From an uncultured Chitinophagaceae bacterium (GTDB taxonomy: Bacteria > Bacteroidota > Bacteroidia > Chitinophagales > Chitinophagaceae), in the NCBI GenBank assembly GCA_937981995.1, contig CALJNC010000041.1, positions 1-55,424 on the forward strand: a stretch of DNA of 55,424 bases, written 5' to 3'. Each line of letters begins with the position of its first letter. The stretch's first letter is position 1. Under the pieces are notes generated by a model that was not told where the DNA came from, did not search any database, and saw nothing but the letters and a program-made list of their open reading frames with translations. Positions 34,628 through 44,289 of this stretch are shown here, in pieces. A program made the position numbers and the translations under genes.

Positions 34628-35695
34628 CTATTTTTTGATCTCATTTGATAGCTCCATTTGATGTTTTATGGAGTCTTCATGTATTAATTCAAATACTTTT
34701 CTAATAAATTCCTCGCTAAAATTATTTTGGGTTCCCCAATCGGTTCTGCTTTCTACAATATCACGCCAACGTTCGGGCTGGTAAATAGGCATATTATTCT
34801 CCATTTTAATGTCTCCTAATTGCTCGCCAATTTCTCTTCTTTTAGCTAGGAGGTCTACTATCTCTGCATCCATGGAGTCCATTATTTGTCTGAGGTGCTC
34901 AATTTTGGTACCAATGGTAAGTGCAACTGAGTCATCGGCAATGCCTTTACGGATACTTAGCTCCTCAATAATCTCAAAAAGAACAGCAGGGGTAATTTGT
35001 TGTTTTGCATCGCTTAATGCGGCATCAGGGTTTGGGTGCGTTTCTATCATTAAACCATCAAGATCCAGGTCCAAAGCACGTTGCGCCATACTAGCTAATA
35101 AAGTACGATTACCGCAGATATGGCTTACATCGCAATAGATGGGTACGCTTGGGTAACGTCTTTTTAATTCAATAGGAATGGCCCAGTTGGGTTTATTGCG
35201 ATAAATGCTGCTTTTGTCATAGGACGAAAAGCCTCTGTGAATGCAGGCAATATCTTTTACGCCCGCTCGCTGAATGCGCTCAATAGCACCGGCCCATAAT
35301 TCTACATCTGGGTTAATTGGGTTTTTTATAAGAACGGGCTTATTTGTTCCTTTTAAAGCATCTGCAATTTCTTGCACCGTAAACGGATTTACCGTACTGC
35401 GCGCACCAATCCAAAATGCATCAATATCATATTTTAAAGCGAGTTCAATTTGCTCCGGTGTAGCTACTTCAATGCACACTTTTTTACCAGAAATTTCTTT
35501 CACTTCTTGAAGCCACTTAAGCGCATCCTCGCCTCGGCCTTCAAAGTTGCCTGGTTTGCTACGGGGTTTCCACACACCGGCACGTATCATGTTTACTTTA
35601 TCATTATTTTTAAAAGAATTAGCTATTTCTAGCATTTGCTCTTTACTCTCGGCGCTACAAGGGCCAGCGATAAGATAAGGTTTGTGTGAAAACAT
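34628..35695 (-). CDS. aroF: DAHP synthase fused to C-terminal chorismate mutase
   Basis: A 355-residue bifunctional enzyme opening the shikimate route and, through its mutase part, acting on chorismate. Residues 1-255 are a type I beta DAHP synthase: LIAGPCSAESKEQ, IRAGVWKPRSKPGNFEG, CIEVATPEQIE, IHRGFSSYDKS and CDVSHICGNRTLLA. Residues about 265-345 are an AroQ chorismate mutase (HLRQIMDSMDAEIVDLLAKRREIGEQLG, with Arg and Lys pocket residues). The C-terminal mutase order is as in Porphyromonas-type enzymes, where it confers prephenate feedback control. aroC is 2.3 kb away on the other strand. Confidence 0.92.
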   Translation of the reverse strand: MFSHKPYLIAGPCSAESKEQMLEIANSFKNNDKVNMIRAGVWKPRSKPGNFEGRGEDALKWLQEVKEISGKKVCIEVATPEQIELALKYDIDAFWIGARSTVNPFTVQEIADALKGTNKPVLIKNPINPDVELWAGAIERIQRAGVKDIACIHRGFSSYDKSSIYRNKPNWAIPIELKRRYPSVPIYCDVSHICGNRTLLASMAQRALDLDLDGLMIETHPNPDAALSDAKQQITPAVLFEIIEELSIRKGIADDSVALTIGTKIEHLRQIMDSMDAEIVDLLAKRREIGEQLGDIKMENNMPIYQPERWRDIVESRTDWGTQNNFSEEFIRKVFELIHEDSIKHQMELSNEIKK

Positions 35696-35752
35696 GAATG
35701 TAAAAGTACGAACGGCAATTCTGAGAACTCTTAATTTCGTGTTTAATTGTAG

Positions 35753-36664
35753 CTATTTTAGTTGAGCTTGTATTTGCCGCACGGTTTGCGTACTACCATC
35801 ATGGCTCCATCCGGGAGGTCCAAAAGCATACATGAATTTATGATACCAGTTTTTAGTCTTTTTCATGTCGTTCCAAATGTCTTTATACTCATGGGTAAGA
35901 ATAACTAATGGATTGTGAGAATTGGGTGGTTTGGTTACACCAAACTCTGCAGGTATTTCTTCGTCTAGTTCTTTCCAACTTCCGAAAATTCGATCAAAAA
36001 TATTTAGAAATCCACCATGGTTTTTATCCATATACTCTATGTTTTTGGCATGGTGTACCTGATGCATGGTATGGGTATTCATAAACTTATCTAAGAAGCC
36101 TAGCTTGGGGATGTATTGCGTGTGTAATTGAAATTGCCAAAGGGCTTCAATACCTAAGCATACCATAATCATCTCGGGTGGGAAACCAATAGCGGCTATC
36201 CACATATAAAACAAAGGTTTATAAACTAGGGTAAACCAACCATTGCGCGCTCCTGTACCAAAATTAAAATGGTCAGAAGAATGATGTACCACATGAGCGG
36301 CCCACAAAAAACGTACTGTATGATTTAAACGATGAAACCAATAATACGAAAAGTCATCAAGTAGCTGACAAATGAGCCAAACATACCAAGCAAAGCCAAA
36401 TGATTTCCAACCCATAATATTCATACGCACACCATCTACTACAGGGTTAAATAACTCATAGACAAGCGTAAAAATTACAATAGCAGAAATGGTTTTTAAA
36501 AGAGGCGCTATAAATACGGTACCAATACCCATAGACATACTGGAGCCAAGGTCTTTCCAGTTATATAATTTTTTATTGCCGTGTGATTTGCTATAGCTTA
36601 ATTCTAAAAGAATTAGCGCAATAAAACAAGGAACACCATATACGAGTGGGTTAGTAAAATCCAT
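35753..36664 (-). CDS. Sterol desaturase/fatty acid hydroxylase family protein, copy 1
   Basis: A 303-residue integral membrane di-iron enzyme with the histidine clusters WFHRLNH, HVVHHSSDHFN and HTMHQVHH, and four hydrophobic segments. Family members hydroxylate or desaturate lipids such as sterols and sphingolipids; the substrate here is unknown. The ATG at 36664 begins MDFTNPLVYGVPC; an upstream ATG at 36700 adds residues not seen in relatives. The C-terminus [13 protein letters not shown] is nearly identical to that of the second copy at 42742-43650. It follows hutI by 111 bases on the same strand. Confidence 0.85.
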   Translation of the reverse strand: MDFTNPLVYGVPCFIALILLELSYSKSHGNKKLYNWKDLGSSMSMGIGTVFIAPLLKTISAIVIFTLVYELFNPVVDGVRMNIMGWKSFGFAWYVWLICQLLDDFSYYWFHRLNHTVRFLWAAHVVHHSSDHFNFGTGARNGWFTLVYKPLFYMWIAAIGFPPEMIMVCLGIEALWQFQLHTQYIPKLGFLDKFMNTHTMHQVHHAKNIEYMDKNHGGFLNIFDRIFGSWKELDEEIPAEFGVTKPPNSHNPLVILTHEYKDIWNDMKKTKNWYHKFMYAFGPPGWSHDGSTQTVRQIQAQLK

Positions 36665-36775
36665 TGAGTTGCAAGGTAGGACTATTACTTGCCATCTCAT
36701 TCAGCAATTGGATTAATTGCTTTTGATTAGCTTTTGGTTTTACATTAAGGCTGTTGGATTTTTACTGTTCATTTT

Positions 36776-38002
36776 TTAAACAAGCACCTTCTCAATACAA
36801 TCATGGGCATAATGATAGGGAATATACTCAAGCGAAGGAATTTCATTTGTAATAATCAAACTAGCTTTTTTGCCTACGCAAATACTTCCTAATTCTTTTT
36901 GCATGCCCAATGATGCTGCCCCATTTATCGTTACGGAATTTATGGCTTCGTTAGGCGTCATTTTTAATTGGGTACATGCTAGGCTCATCATAAAATTCAT
37001 ATTGCTACTTGGGCAAGAGCCGGGATTGTAATCAGAGGCAATTACCACAGGTAAGTTAGCATCAATCAAAGCACGTGCTGGCTGATAATTCATGGCCAAA
37101 AAGAAAGCAGCACCAGGTAGTAAAACAGGAAGTGTGTCAGAATTTTGAAGGCACTTGATTTCTTCTTCTCCTAGTGATTCTAAATGATCAACGCTAATGG
37201 CATTATGTTTTACGCCTACTTGTATGCCACCGCTATTGTGTAATTGGTTAGCATGGATTTTTGGCACTAAGCCATATTTTGCTCCTGCTTCTAATACTTG
37301 ATCCGTTTCTTCTACAGAGAAAAAACCTTGTTCGCAAAACGCATCTGTATAATCTGCCAATCCTTCATCGGCTACCTTAGGTAGCATTTCGTTTATGATT
37401 AAATCAAGATAACCTTGGTGGTTTTCTTTAAACTCTAATGGATAAGCATGCGCTGCTAAAAAACTTGCTTTAATTGGTATGCGTTTTAATTCTTTTAAAC
37501 GACGGATTACTCGGAGCATTTTCAATTCTGCTTCAGTGTTTAGTCCATAGCCACTTTTTATTTCAATAGCACCTGTACCATTTTTTATAGCCTCTTCTAA
37601 TTTGGGAATGGAGATGTCAAAAAGCTCATCTTCACTGATAGAGGCCATTTTTTTTGCAGAATTTAAAATGCCACCACCTGCTGCTGCTACCTCGGCATAA
37701 CTCTTGCCTTTTATTCGCATCACAAATTCATCTTCACGGCTTGCAGCATGTACTAAGTGTGTATGACTGTCTATATAAGTGGGTAGTACCATTTTGCCCG
37801 TGGCATCAATTGTTTTATCAAATGATTCCTCTGGTAGGTTTTTCATTTCTCCAAATGAATGAATTAAACCATTATCAATAATTAAAAAAGCATTTTCAAT
37901 ACAAGGAAGCGTGTCCATATCGTGACCGAATACTTTATCTTTACGCTCAGCTTGGGTTTCTACTTGCACTAGTTTTTTAATATTGGATATAAGTGTTCTC
38001 AT
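36776..38002 (-). CDS. hutI: Imidazolonepropionase HutI
   Basis: Third step of histidine breakdown: opens 4-imidazolone-5-propanoate to N-formimino-L-glutamate. The 408-residue amidohydrolase shows the zinc site TYIDSHTHLVHAASREDEF, the AIEIKSGYGLNTEAELKMLRVI strand, FLAAHAYP, KIHANQLHNSGG and VVIASDYNPGS. No hutH, hutU or hutG is nearby. The ATG at 38002 is used; a start at 38077 would overlap aroC. The start is just 24 bases from the aroC start on the opposite strand. Confidence 0.94.
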   Translation of the reverse strand: MRTLISNIKKLVQVETQAERKDKVFGHDMDTLPCIENAFLIIDNGLIHSFGEMKNLPEESFDKTIDATGKMVLPTYIDSHTHLVHAASREDEFVMRIKGKSYAEVAAAGGGILNSAKKMASISEDELFDISIPKLEEAIKNGTGAIEIKSGYGLNTEAELKMLRVIRRLKELKRIPIKASFLAAHAYPLEFKENHQGYLDLIINEMLPKVADEGLADYTDAFCEQGFFSVEETDQVLEAGAKYGLVPKIHANQLHNSGGIQVGVKHNAISVDHLESLGEEEIKCLQNSDTLPVLLPGAAFFLAMNYQPARALIDANLPVVIASDYNPGSCPSSNMNFMMSLACTQLKMTPNEAINSVTINGAASLGMQKELGSICVGKKASLIITNEIPSLEYIPYHYAHDCIEKVLV

Positions 38003-38026
38003 AGTAAATGATAAATGTAACAAAGT

Positions 38027-39121
38027 TTGAATACGCTCGGAAATATTTTTAAGGTTCATAGTTTTGGCGAAAGTCATGGCCCGGCTGTGGGTGCCATTAT
38101 TGATGGCTGTCCTGCTGGTTTAGCCTTGGATATGGAAGTAGTGCAGGCGGCTGTAGATAAACGTAAAACAGCTCAGCATAGTTTTAGCTCGGCGCGTAAA
38201 GAAGATGATATAGTTGAAATACTATCAGGTGTTTTTGAAGGAAAAACAATTGGGACACCGATTTGTATTATTATAAAAAATAAAGACGCTCGATCAAAAG
38301 ATTATTCTAAAGTCAAAGATGTGTATCGTCCTGGACATGCTGATTATACTTTCCAACAAAAATATGGTCACAGAGATTATAGAGGTGGAGGTAGAAGTTC
38401 AATACGTATTACTGCCCCCATGGTAGCTGCGGGTGCAATAGCGCGTCAATTAGTAAGTGCATTAAGTAAAACAGATACAACGGCTTTTGTTACACAAATT
38501 GGAAATGCAGTTTATGATGTTTCTAATTTAGCTACATTTGGATTAGGTAAAAGTGAGAATGATTATTTGCAAAACTCAACAAAAAATTTATTGAGTGCAA
38601 GCTTTGAAAAAGAAGTGAGCGTAGAAATAGAAAATGCTGAAAATGATGGCGAGACCTTAGGAGGAAGAATAACAACATTGGTTGAAAATTTACCAATAGG
38701 AATTGGCGAACCTGTTTTTGGCAAGTTGCAATCGGAACTATCGCAAGCACTTATGAGTATAAATACTGTTAAGGCAATTGAGTTTGGTAAAGGTATTAAA
38801 GCAGCAGCTTTAAAAGGTAGTGAGCACAATGATGAGTTTATAAAAGAAGACAAACAAATTACAACCAAAACAAATCATCATGGTGGCATTTTAGGTGGTA
38901 TAAGTTCTGGGCAACGGATAAATTTCTCAGTTTATTTTAAACCAATATCTAGCATTCAACAAAAACAAAATACAGTTACAAAAAAAGGCGAGTCCGCTGA
39001 AATTGAAATAGGGGGAAGGCATGATGTATGTGCTGTGCCTCGAGCAGTGCCTATTGTAGAAGCTTATACTAATATTATACTCGCTGATTTAATTTTAAAA
39101 AATAGAAATGCAACAATTTAA
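38027..39121 (+). CDS. aroC: Chorismate synthase AroC
   Basis: Makes chorismate from EPSP using reduced FMN, the last shikimate step. The 364 residues read MNTLGNIFKVHSFGESHGPAVGAIIDGCPAG at the N-terminus, the family opening, then GHADYTFQQKYGHRDYRGGGRSS and the C-terminal GGRHDVCAVPRAVPIVEA. The start must be a TTG at 38027: an in-frame TAA lies at 38018 and the family begins exactly there. It is divergent from hutI with 24 bases between starts, and its 3' end overlaps the thioredoxin-like gene by 14 bases. Confidence 0.94.
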   Translation: MNTLGNIFKVHSFGESHGPAVGAIIDGCPAGLALDMEVVQAAVDKRKTAQHSFSSARKEDDIVEILSGVFEGKTIGTPICIIIKNKDARSKDYSKVKDVYRPGHADYTFQQKYGHRDYRGGGRSSIRITAPMVAAGAIARQLVSALSKTDTTAFVTQIGNAVYDVSNLATFGLGKSENDYLQNSTKNLLSASFEKEVSVEIENAENDGETLGGRITTLVENLPIGIGEPVFGKLQSELSQALMSINTVKAIEFGKGIKAAALKGSEHNDEFIKEDKQITTKTNHHGGILGGISSGQRINFSVYFKPISSIQQKQNTVTKKGESAEIEIGGRHDVCAVPRAVPIVEAYTNIILADLILKNRNATI

Positions 39122-39692
39122 AAATATCCTACTTATAGGAACGTTTAGTGTTTTGACACTTGCTTTTATATCGTGTAATGCGCAAAAAAAAGTAGCAACC
39201 CTTGCTAAAAAAACGGAAGCGGTAAAAACTGAGACAAGACCAACAGCAGAAAAATTCAATTCAGAAAAAAATTTAAAAGGAAGTACGCTTCCACAGTTTA
39301 GTTTTATTACGGCTCAAGGAAACGAAATGCACACTAAAGATTTTCCTAAAAATAAGCCTGTTTTATTGGTCCTTTTTAATCCGAGTTGTGGGCATTGTCA
39401 AATTATTTTAGAGCAAATTCGTGATAATATCAAGGAGTTTAATTTTGCAACTATACTCTTTTTAACGGGTGAGCAGTTAAAAGATGTACTTCCTAATTAT
39501 GTAGTGAATGTAAAGGTTGATAAAATGGAATATGAAATCCTGGTTGCCTCAGACAATTCAGATGCAACCTTAAAAATATTTGAGTACGAAGGCATTCCTC
39601 AGGTAATGATTTATAACAAGGAGCATAAGCTAGAATTTATATATTATAAAGAAGCGCAGAATATGAATATGTTGCGTTACTTAAAAAAATAG
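39108..39692 (+). CDS. Thioredoxin-like lipoprotein (TlpA/redoxin family)
   Basis: A 194-residue exported protein with a signal peptide ending in a lipobox (AFISCN, Cys23), a charged linker, and a thioredoxin fold from about residue 58. The active site is Cys94-Gly-His-Cys97 (NPSCGHCQIILEQI). Such proteins reduce or isomerise disulfides in the periplasm. Its start overlaps aroC by 14 bases and the rhomboid gene begins 3 bases after its stop, so it is in an operon with them. Confidence 0.82.
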   Translation: MQQFKNILLIGTFSVLTLAFISCNAQKKVATLAKKTEAVKTETRPTAEKFNSEKNLKGSTLPQFSFITAQGNEMHTKDFPKNKPVLLVLFNPSCGHCQIILEQIRDNIKEFNFATILFLTGEQLKDVLPNYVVNVKVDKMEYEILVASDNSDATLKIFEYEGIPQVMIYNKEHKLEFIYYKEAQNMNMLRYLKK

Positions 39693-39694
39693 GT

Positions 39695-40351
39695 ATGCTA
39701 TACCCGTATAAAGATATAAATGTGAAGGATGGTTATAAGCCTATTCTTACCTGGACTTTCTTAGTTATTAATGTAGCTGTTTTTATATACTCTTTTTCTT
39801 TAGGTACTGAAGGCTTTGGCAGATTTGTGCATGCCTACGGTGCTGTACCTGCTGAGCTTACACGCGGTCAAGATTGGCTTATGGCTTGGACGTCTATGTT
39901 TATACATGGTGGTGTAATGCATATCATTGGTAATATGCTTTTCTTGTATGTATTTGCCGATAATATTGAGGCGCTCGTAGGACATGTTCGTTTTTTTATC
40001 TTTTACTTTTTAGGAGGATTGGCGGCTGTTTTATTACAAACCATTATGGATTGGAATAGTACCATTCCTATGGTAGGAGCATCGGGTTGTATATCTGCCG
40101 TTTTGGGAGCATATCTTATTATGCTACCGCGAAGTAAAGTCAAGCTTATGTTTTTCTTTGTGGTTCGGTTTTGGGTGCCGGCGGTTTTATTCTTAGTTTT
40201 TTGGATAGTACAACAGTTTATGGCAAGTATTGGTTCTATGGCTAATACCCAAGAAACAGGAGGTGGAGTAGCTTATTGGGCGCACATTGGTGGCTTTGTG
40301 TTTGGAGTATTGGCTGGGATCTATTTTCGAATAACTCGGAAGTATAAGTAG
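39695..40351 (+). CDS. Rhomboid intramembrane serine protease
   Basis: A 218-residue protease with six predicted membrane segments. Catalytic Ser130 is in MVGASGCISAVLGAY and His197 in YWAHIGGFVFGVLAG; the conserved WTSMFIHGGVMHIIGNMLFLYVFADNIE loop between helices 1 and 2 is complete. Substrates are single-pass membrane proteins, unknown here. It is the last gene of the aroC-thioredoxin-like run. Confidence 0.93.
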   Translation: MLYPYKDINVKDGYKPILTWTFLVINVAVFIYSFSLGTEGFGRFVHAYGAVPAELTRGQDWLMAWTSMFIHGGVMHIIGNMLFLYVFADNIEALVGHVRFFIFYFLGGLAAVLLQTIMDWNSTIPMVGASGCISAVLGAYLIMLPRSKVKLMFFFVVRFWVPAVLFLVFWIVQQFMASIGSMANTQETGGGVAYWAHIGGFVFGVLAGIYFRITRKYK

Positions 40352-40420
40352 CTATTTTTTTTTTACATTTCCTTGATACTAAAATCTACGCGAATTTCTG
40401 CATGAGCGCATACGAAAACC

Positions 40421-40428
40421 TATATTTG
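40421..40428 (+). promoter_or_regulatory. Predicted -7 promoter box for the ABC ATPase gene
   Basis: TATATTTG matches TAnnTTTG and lies 5 bases before the ATG at 40434, so the message would be leaderless or nearly so. Confidence 0.45.
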
Positions 40429-40433
40429 TATCA

Positions 40434-41171
40434 ATGTCAATCGAAGTAAAAAATCTTACCAAAACCTATGGCGAACAGAATGCCGTAGACAATGTGAGTT
40501 TTTCTGTACAGAAAGGAGAAGTAGTTGGTTTCTTAGGGCCCAATGGTGCAGGTAAATCTACTACCATGAAAATCATTACGGGTTACCTACCTGCAACGGA
40601 AGGTGAGGCAATGGTATGTGACATTAAAGTAGATGCTGAAAGCATTGCAACGCATAAAAAAATTGGTTATTTACCCGAGACAAATCCTATGTATTTTGAC
40701 ATGTATGTGCGAGAGTATTTACAATTTTGCGCAGGTGTGCATGGCTTGAAAGGAAAGCAGGCTAAAGTAAGAGTAGAAGAGGTTATTGAAATGACTGGGC
40801 TTACACCTGAAAGTAAAAAAATAATTAGTTCATTATCTAAAGGGTATAAGCAGCGTGTAGGTTTAGCGCAAGCTTTATTGCATGACCCAGAGGTGCTTAT
40901 TTTGGATGAGCCAACTTCAGGTTTAGATCCAAATCAGATTGTAGAAATACGTAATTTGATTTCAAAAGCAGGCGAAGAAAAAACAGTTTTATTAAGCACG
41001 CATATTATGCAAGAAGTAGAAGCAATGTGCGACCGCGTAATTATCATAAATAAAGGCAAAATTGTAGCCAATGATAAAATTGCAGATTTACAAGAAAAGC
41101 ATTCGAATAAAAATTTGGAAGAAATTTTTAGAGCCTTAACTCAAACTCAAACAGAAGCAGCAGTTGAATAG
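40434..41171 (+). CDS. ABC transporter ATP-binding protein, GldA-like
   Basis: A 245-residue nucleotide-binding subunit: Walker A GPNGAGKS (residues 34-41), Q-loop in GYLPETNP, signature LSKGYKQRVGLA, Walker B LILDEPTSGLDP and switch His in LSTHIMQE. The sequence MSIEVKNLTKTYGEQNAVDN and the VREYLQFCAGVHGL block match GldA, the ATPase of the gliding-motility ABC transporter of Bacteroidetes, but it is about 50 residues shorter than typical GldA and no permease (gldF, gldG) lies beside it. Its partner must be encoded elsewhere. Whether it serves gliding is unknown. Confidence 0.88.
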   Translation: MSIEVKNLTKTYGEQNAVDNVSFSVQKGEVVGFLGPNGAGKSTTMKIITGYLPATEGEAMVCDIKVDAESIATHKKIGYLPETNPMYFDMYVREYLQFCAGVHGLKGKQAKVRVEEVIEMTGLTPESKKIISSLSKGYKQRVGLAQALLHDPEVLILDEPTSGLDPNQIVEIRNLISKAGEEKTVLLSTHIMQEVEAMCDRVIIINKGKIVANDKIADLQEKHSNKNLEEIFRALTQTQTEAAVE

Positions 41172-41193
41172 GTTTAGTTTATAGTTAGGTAAT

Positions 41194-41802
41194 TTACTTT
41201 TTTATTTCTACAACAAACATTCCACGTAATTCATTTGTCTTATAATCTTTTGCCTTATCGTTTGGATAAAGGCTCTTTATTTTAGCTAAAGCCTCTTTGC
41301 TAATATCTGATGCGGCTCCATGACAGTTTAAGCACATTTGATTGGTTACAATTGGATAATACCCCATAAAGTTTTTTTCATCTTCAGAGATAAAGGGTTT
41401 TATTTCTTTGTTATTAGCAAGGGCTTGCTTTCCCATTTCTAAATAAAATAATTCGCCTTCTTTAGCCTGGTTAGCGCTGTTTCTTGGCTTATCCGTTACT
41501 CGTCTAATTTTTGCATTTAAGGTTTTAGAAATGCTATCTGTAATGGGTAACGCCTTGATGTTACAAAATGCAATTGCACCTGGAATACCTTTTGCACTAA
41601 TAGCTTGTTGCAATGCTTTGCCTAAATTTATCTGCAACTCTTGCGCAAAATTTTGACCTATTTGTTGGTACTCGCTCGTTGTTGTATGCTCGTGTTTTGT
41701 ATTATTTTCTGGTGTTGTGGGTTCACTTTGTTCTGATGCACAACTGTAAAATGCGATAAGAGAAATGCTAAAAAGTATTGTAATGAGTTGGTTTCTTTTC
41801 AT
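41194..41802 (-). CDS. DUF3365 (Tll0287-like) haem lipoprotein
   Basis: A 202-residue exported protein with lipobox Cys21 (SLIAFYSCAS) and a low-complexity Thr/Glu linker. The globular part carries CHG motif CLNCH at residues 157-161, a single c-type haem site, and the Tll0287-like pattern PRNSANQAKEGELFYLEMGKQAL. The family is thought to be haem-based redox or gas sensors; as a free lipoprotein it may pass electrons in the periplasm. It stands alone, 41 bases after the purC stop. Confidence 0.8.
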   Translation of the reverse strand: MKRNQLITILFSISLIAFYSCASEQSEPTTPENNTKHEHTTTSEYQQIGQNFAQELQINLGKALQQAISAKGIPGAIAFCNIKALPITDSISKTLNAKIRRVTDKPRNSANQAKEGELFYLEMGKQALANNKEIKPFISEDEKNFMGYYPIVTNQMCLNCHGAASDISKEALAKIKSLYPNDKAKDYKTNELRGMFVVEIKK

Positions 41803-41843
41803 GATTCAATGAATTGTGTATTATTAACTATTAGCATTTTGTC

Positions 41844-42752
41844 TTATTTAAAAGTATTATTTATAATTTCCTTTATCTTTTCCTCACTAACCACTCTCTT
41901 CTCAAAAGGCTTACCCATAAGTTGCTCATATAATTCAATATAACGGTTGGTAATCATATCAACTACTTCGTCGCTCATGCTTGGCATGGATTGCCCGTCT
42001 AAACCTTGGAAACCATTTTCAATGAGCCATTCGCGTACAAATTCTTTGGAAAGTTGTTTCTGCGCTTCGCCCTTATCTTGTTTTTCTTGGTAGCCTTCAG
42101 CATAAAAATATCTTGAACTATCTGGTGTATGTATTTCGTCCATAAGCATCAATTTACCATCATAAAAACCAAATTCGTATTTAGTGTCTACTAGTATCAA
42201 GCCCATTTTTTTAGCATGTGCGGAACCATGTGCAAATAATTCTCGGGTATATTTTTCTAAACTATTTAATGTTTCTTCTGTAACGATTCCTTGCGCCAAA
42301 ATATCTTCTCGGCTTATATCTTCATCGTGCCCTTCCTCTGCTTTGGTAGCTGGGGTAATGATGGGTTCAGGGAACTTGTCATGCTCTTTCATTCCCTCAG
42401 GTAGCGTAACACCGCACAAGGTTCTTAAGCCAGACTTATACGTGCGCCAAGCATGTCCTGTAAGATAGCCTCGTATAACCATTTCAAGTGCTATGGGTTC
42501 ACAACGCTTACCAATGCTTACATTGGGCAAAGGAGATTCAACTAGCCAGTTAGGAACAATGTGTGCTGTTTGTCCTAAAAATTCTGTGGCTATTTGATTT
42601 AAGATATGTCCTTTGTAAGGAATCTCTCGAGGTAATATATGATCAAAAGCAGAAATTCGATTGCTGGCAATCATTACTAAGTCTTGCTTGCCAATGCTGT
42701 ATACATCTCTTACTTTTCCTTGATAATAGTTTGTTTGATTATTAAATTTCAT
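41844..42752 (-). CDS. purC: SAICAR synthase PurC
   Basis: Joins aspartate to CAIR in purine synthesis, the step after PurE. The 302-residue length is the longer eukaryote-like form common in Bacteroidetes. Motifs: [12 protein letters not shown] with ATP-binding Lys/Arg, [40 protein letters not shown], the [17 protein letters not shown] metal site. The start overlaps the sterol-desaturase-like gene by 11 bases, part of a minus-strand run after frr. purK and purE are 27 kb away. Confidence 0.95.
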   Translation of the reverse strand: MKFNNQTNYYQGKVRDVYSIGKQDLVMIASNRISAFDHILPREIPYKGHILNQIATEFLGQTAHIVPNWLVESPLPNVSIGKRCEPIALEMVIRGYLTGHAWRTYKSGLRTLCGVTLPEGMKEHDKFPEPIITPATKAEEGHDEDISREDILAQGIVTEETLNSLEKYTRELFAHGSAHAKKMGLILVDTKYEFGFYDGKLMLMDEIHTPDSSRYFYAEGYQEKQDKGEAQKQLSKEFVREWLIENGFQGLDGQSMPSMSDEVVDMITNRYIELYEQLMGKPFEKRVVSEEKIKEIINNTFK

Positions 42753-43650
42753 TGTTGTAAAGTTCTTTTCTTAATTCATTAGCCGTTTGTGTGGAGCCGT
42801 CATGGCTCCAGCCGGGTGGAGCTGTAATATATTTTAAACGCTCCCTAAATGTTAGCCCTGGTTTAGTTATATCTTTTACTAATTGCTGCCACTCATGGAA
42901 AATTATATGAGTAGGATGGTGCGGTTTTTCTACATCATGTGTAAGACCGTATTTTACTTTTTCAAAGTCTTCTTCTTTTTGAAAAGTGCCAAATAATCGG
43001 TCCCAAATAATAAGCACCATGCCCATATTTTTATCAAGGTATAAAATATTGCTTGCATGATGTACGCGATGATGCGAAGGGCTTATGAAAATTGCATCAA
43101 ACCAAGCGGGCATTTTTTTAATAAAACGAGTATGTACAATAATGCCATATATCTGACAAATAGCATCCATAAATAAAATATCCAGAGGTTCAAATCCTAT
43201 AAGTGCCAGCGGTAGAAAAAACCAAATGGAAACAAAAGGACGAAAGACAGAGGAACGAAAGCCCGTGGTAAGATTAAACTCTTTAGAAGAATGATGCGTA
43301 ACGTGCACAGCCCAAAGAATGCGCACATAATGCTCAGAGCGATGCTCCCAATAAAAACAAAGGTCTAAGGCAAAAAATAATGCAGTCCAGTATAACCATG
43401 GAGGTGATAAGGACATTAGTTTAAATTGAAACAAAAATGCTAAGAGTAAAAGAGCTATGCCCTTAAAGGCTATGCCTAAAGTAGCATTGGCAATATTGAG
43501 CCATAGATTAATGGCAGCATCTTTTAAAGTATAAAATTCTCTTTTTTGATAATTACTTAGAATGACTTCTAAGGCAATTAAAATAATATAGATAGGCGTG
43601 GATATTGCAATCAGCCAATTCTCGCTCAGAAAATTTTGAATGCTTTCCAT
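42742..43650 (-). CDS. Sterol desaturase/fatty acid hydroxylase family protein, copy 2
   Basis: A 302-residue membrane di-iron protein with the clusters [20 protein letters not shown] and SPSHHRVHH, and the same C-terminal [14 protein letters not shown] motif as copy 1 (35753-36664). The two align through the catalytic region (AAHVVHHSS against [16 protein letters not shown] against YMDKNHG), so they are paralogues with perhaps different lipid substrates. It lies between frr (9 bases upstream) and purC (11-base overlap) in one run. Substrate unknown. Confidence 0.85.
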   Translation of the reverse strand: MESIQNFLSENWLIAISTPIYIILIALEVILSNYQKREFYTLKDAAINLWLNIANATLGIAFKGIALLLLAFLFQFKLMSLSPPWLYWTALFFALDLCFYWEHRSEHYVRILWAVHVTHHSSKEFNLTTGFRSSVFRPFVSIWFFLPLALIGFEPLDILFMDAICQIYGIIVHTRFIKKMPAWFDAIFISPSHHRVHHASNILYLDKNMGMVLIIWDRLFGTFQKEEDFEKVKYGLTHDVEKPHHPTHIIFHEWQQLVKDITKPGLTFRERLKYITAPPGWSHDGSTQTANELRKELYNNEI

Positions 43651-43659
43651 CTAATCTTA

Positions 43660-44223
43660 TTAAACCGTCATTAAGTCTTTTTCTTTTTCCTTGCAGTTGG
43701 CTTCCACCTTATCGCTATAAGAATCTGTAAGACCTTGTACTACGTTTTCACCATCTTTGGCAGCATCTTCACTTAAGCCATCTTTCTGCAATTTTTTTAC
43801 AGCTTCCATGGCGTCCTTACGAATGGTTCGAATAGATATTTTAGCATTTTCTCCTACCGAAAAAACTTTCTTTACCATTTCCTTACGACGTTCCTCAGTA
43901 AGTGGTGGCATAAATAAGCGGATATTATCACCATCATTAGAAGGTGTTATTCCAATATTGGCAGCCATGATTGCTTTTTCAATTTCCTGCAACATGTTTT
44001 TTTCGTAAGGTTGGATGTTCAGCGTACGTGCATCAGGTGTACTTACATTAGCTACCTGATTAATGGGTGTAGGATTATTATAATACTCCACCATAATACC
44101 ATCTAATATGTTGGGCGTTGCCTTACCTGCACGAACTTTTAGCAACTCATTTGCCAAGCGTTCTATTGCTTTTTTCATGCCCTCTTCGGCTTCCTTACTT
44201 ATTTCATCTATTGTTTCTGCCAT
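43660..44223 (-). CDS. frr: Ribosome recycling factor Frr
   Basis: With EF-G splits the post-termination ribosome. The 187 residues include AIERLANELLKVRAGKATPNILDGIMVEYYNNPTPINQVANVSTPDARTLNIQPYEKNM and NDGDNIRLFMPPLTEERRKEMVKKV, both highly conserved. pyrH, the usual upstream neighbour, is not present. Instead the gene has its own likely promoter (44290-44297), and the desaturase and purC follow. Confidence 0.96.
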   Translation of the reverse strand: MAETIDEISKEAEEGMKKAIERLANELLKVRAGKATPNILDGIMVEYYNNPTPINQVANVSTPDARTLNIQPYEKNMLQEIEKAIMAANIGITPSNDGDNIRLFMPPLTEERRKEMVKKVFSVGENAKISIRTIRKDAMEAVKKLQKDGLSEDAAKDGENVVQGLTDSYSDKVEANCKEKEKDLMTV

Positions 44224-44289
44224 TATAATTTATTTATTGTCTTCAAATAAACGTTTACATTGTAGCAAGGTTTAATACCTTACTCGTCA

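Noticed and set aside
40355-40364. T10 run after the rhomboid gene as a phase-variable site
   Set aside because: It is intergenic, with no convincing hairpin before it, and cannot change a frame.
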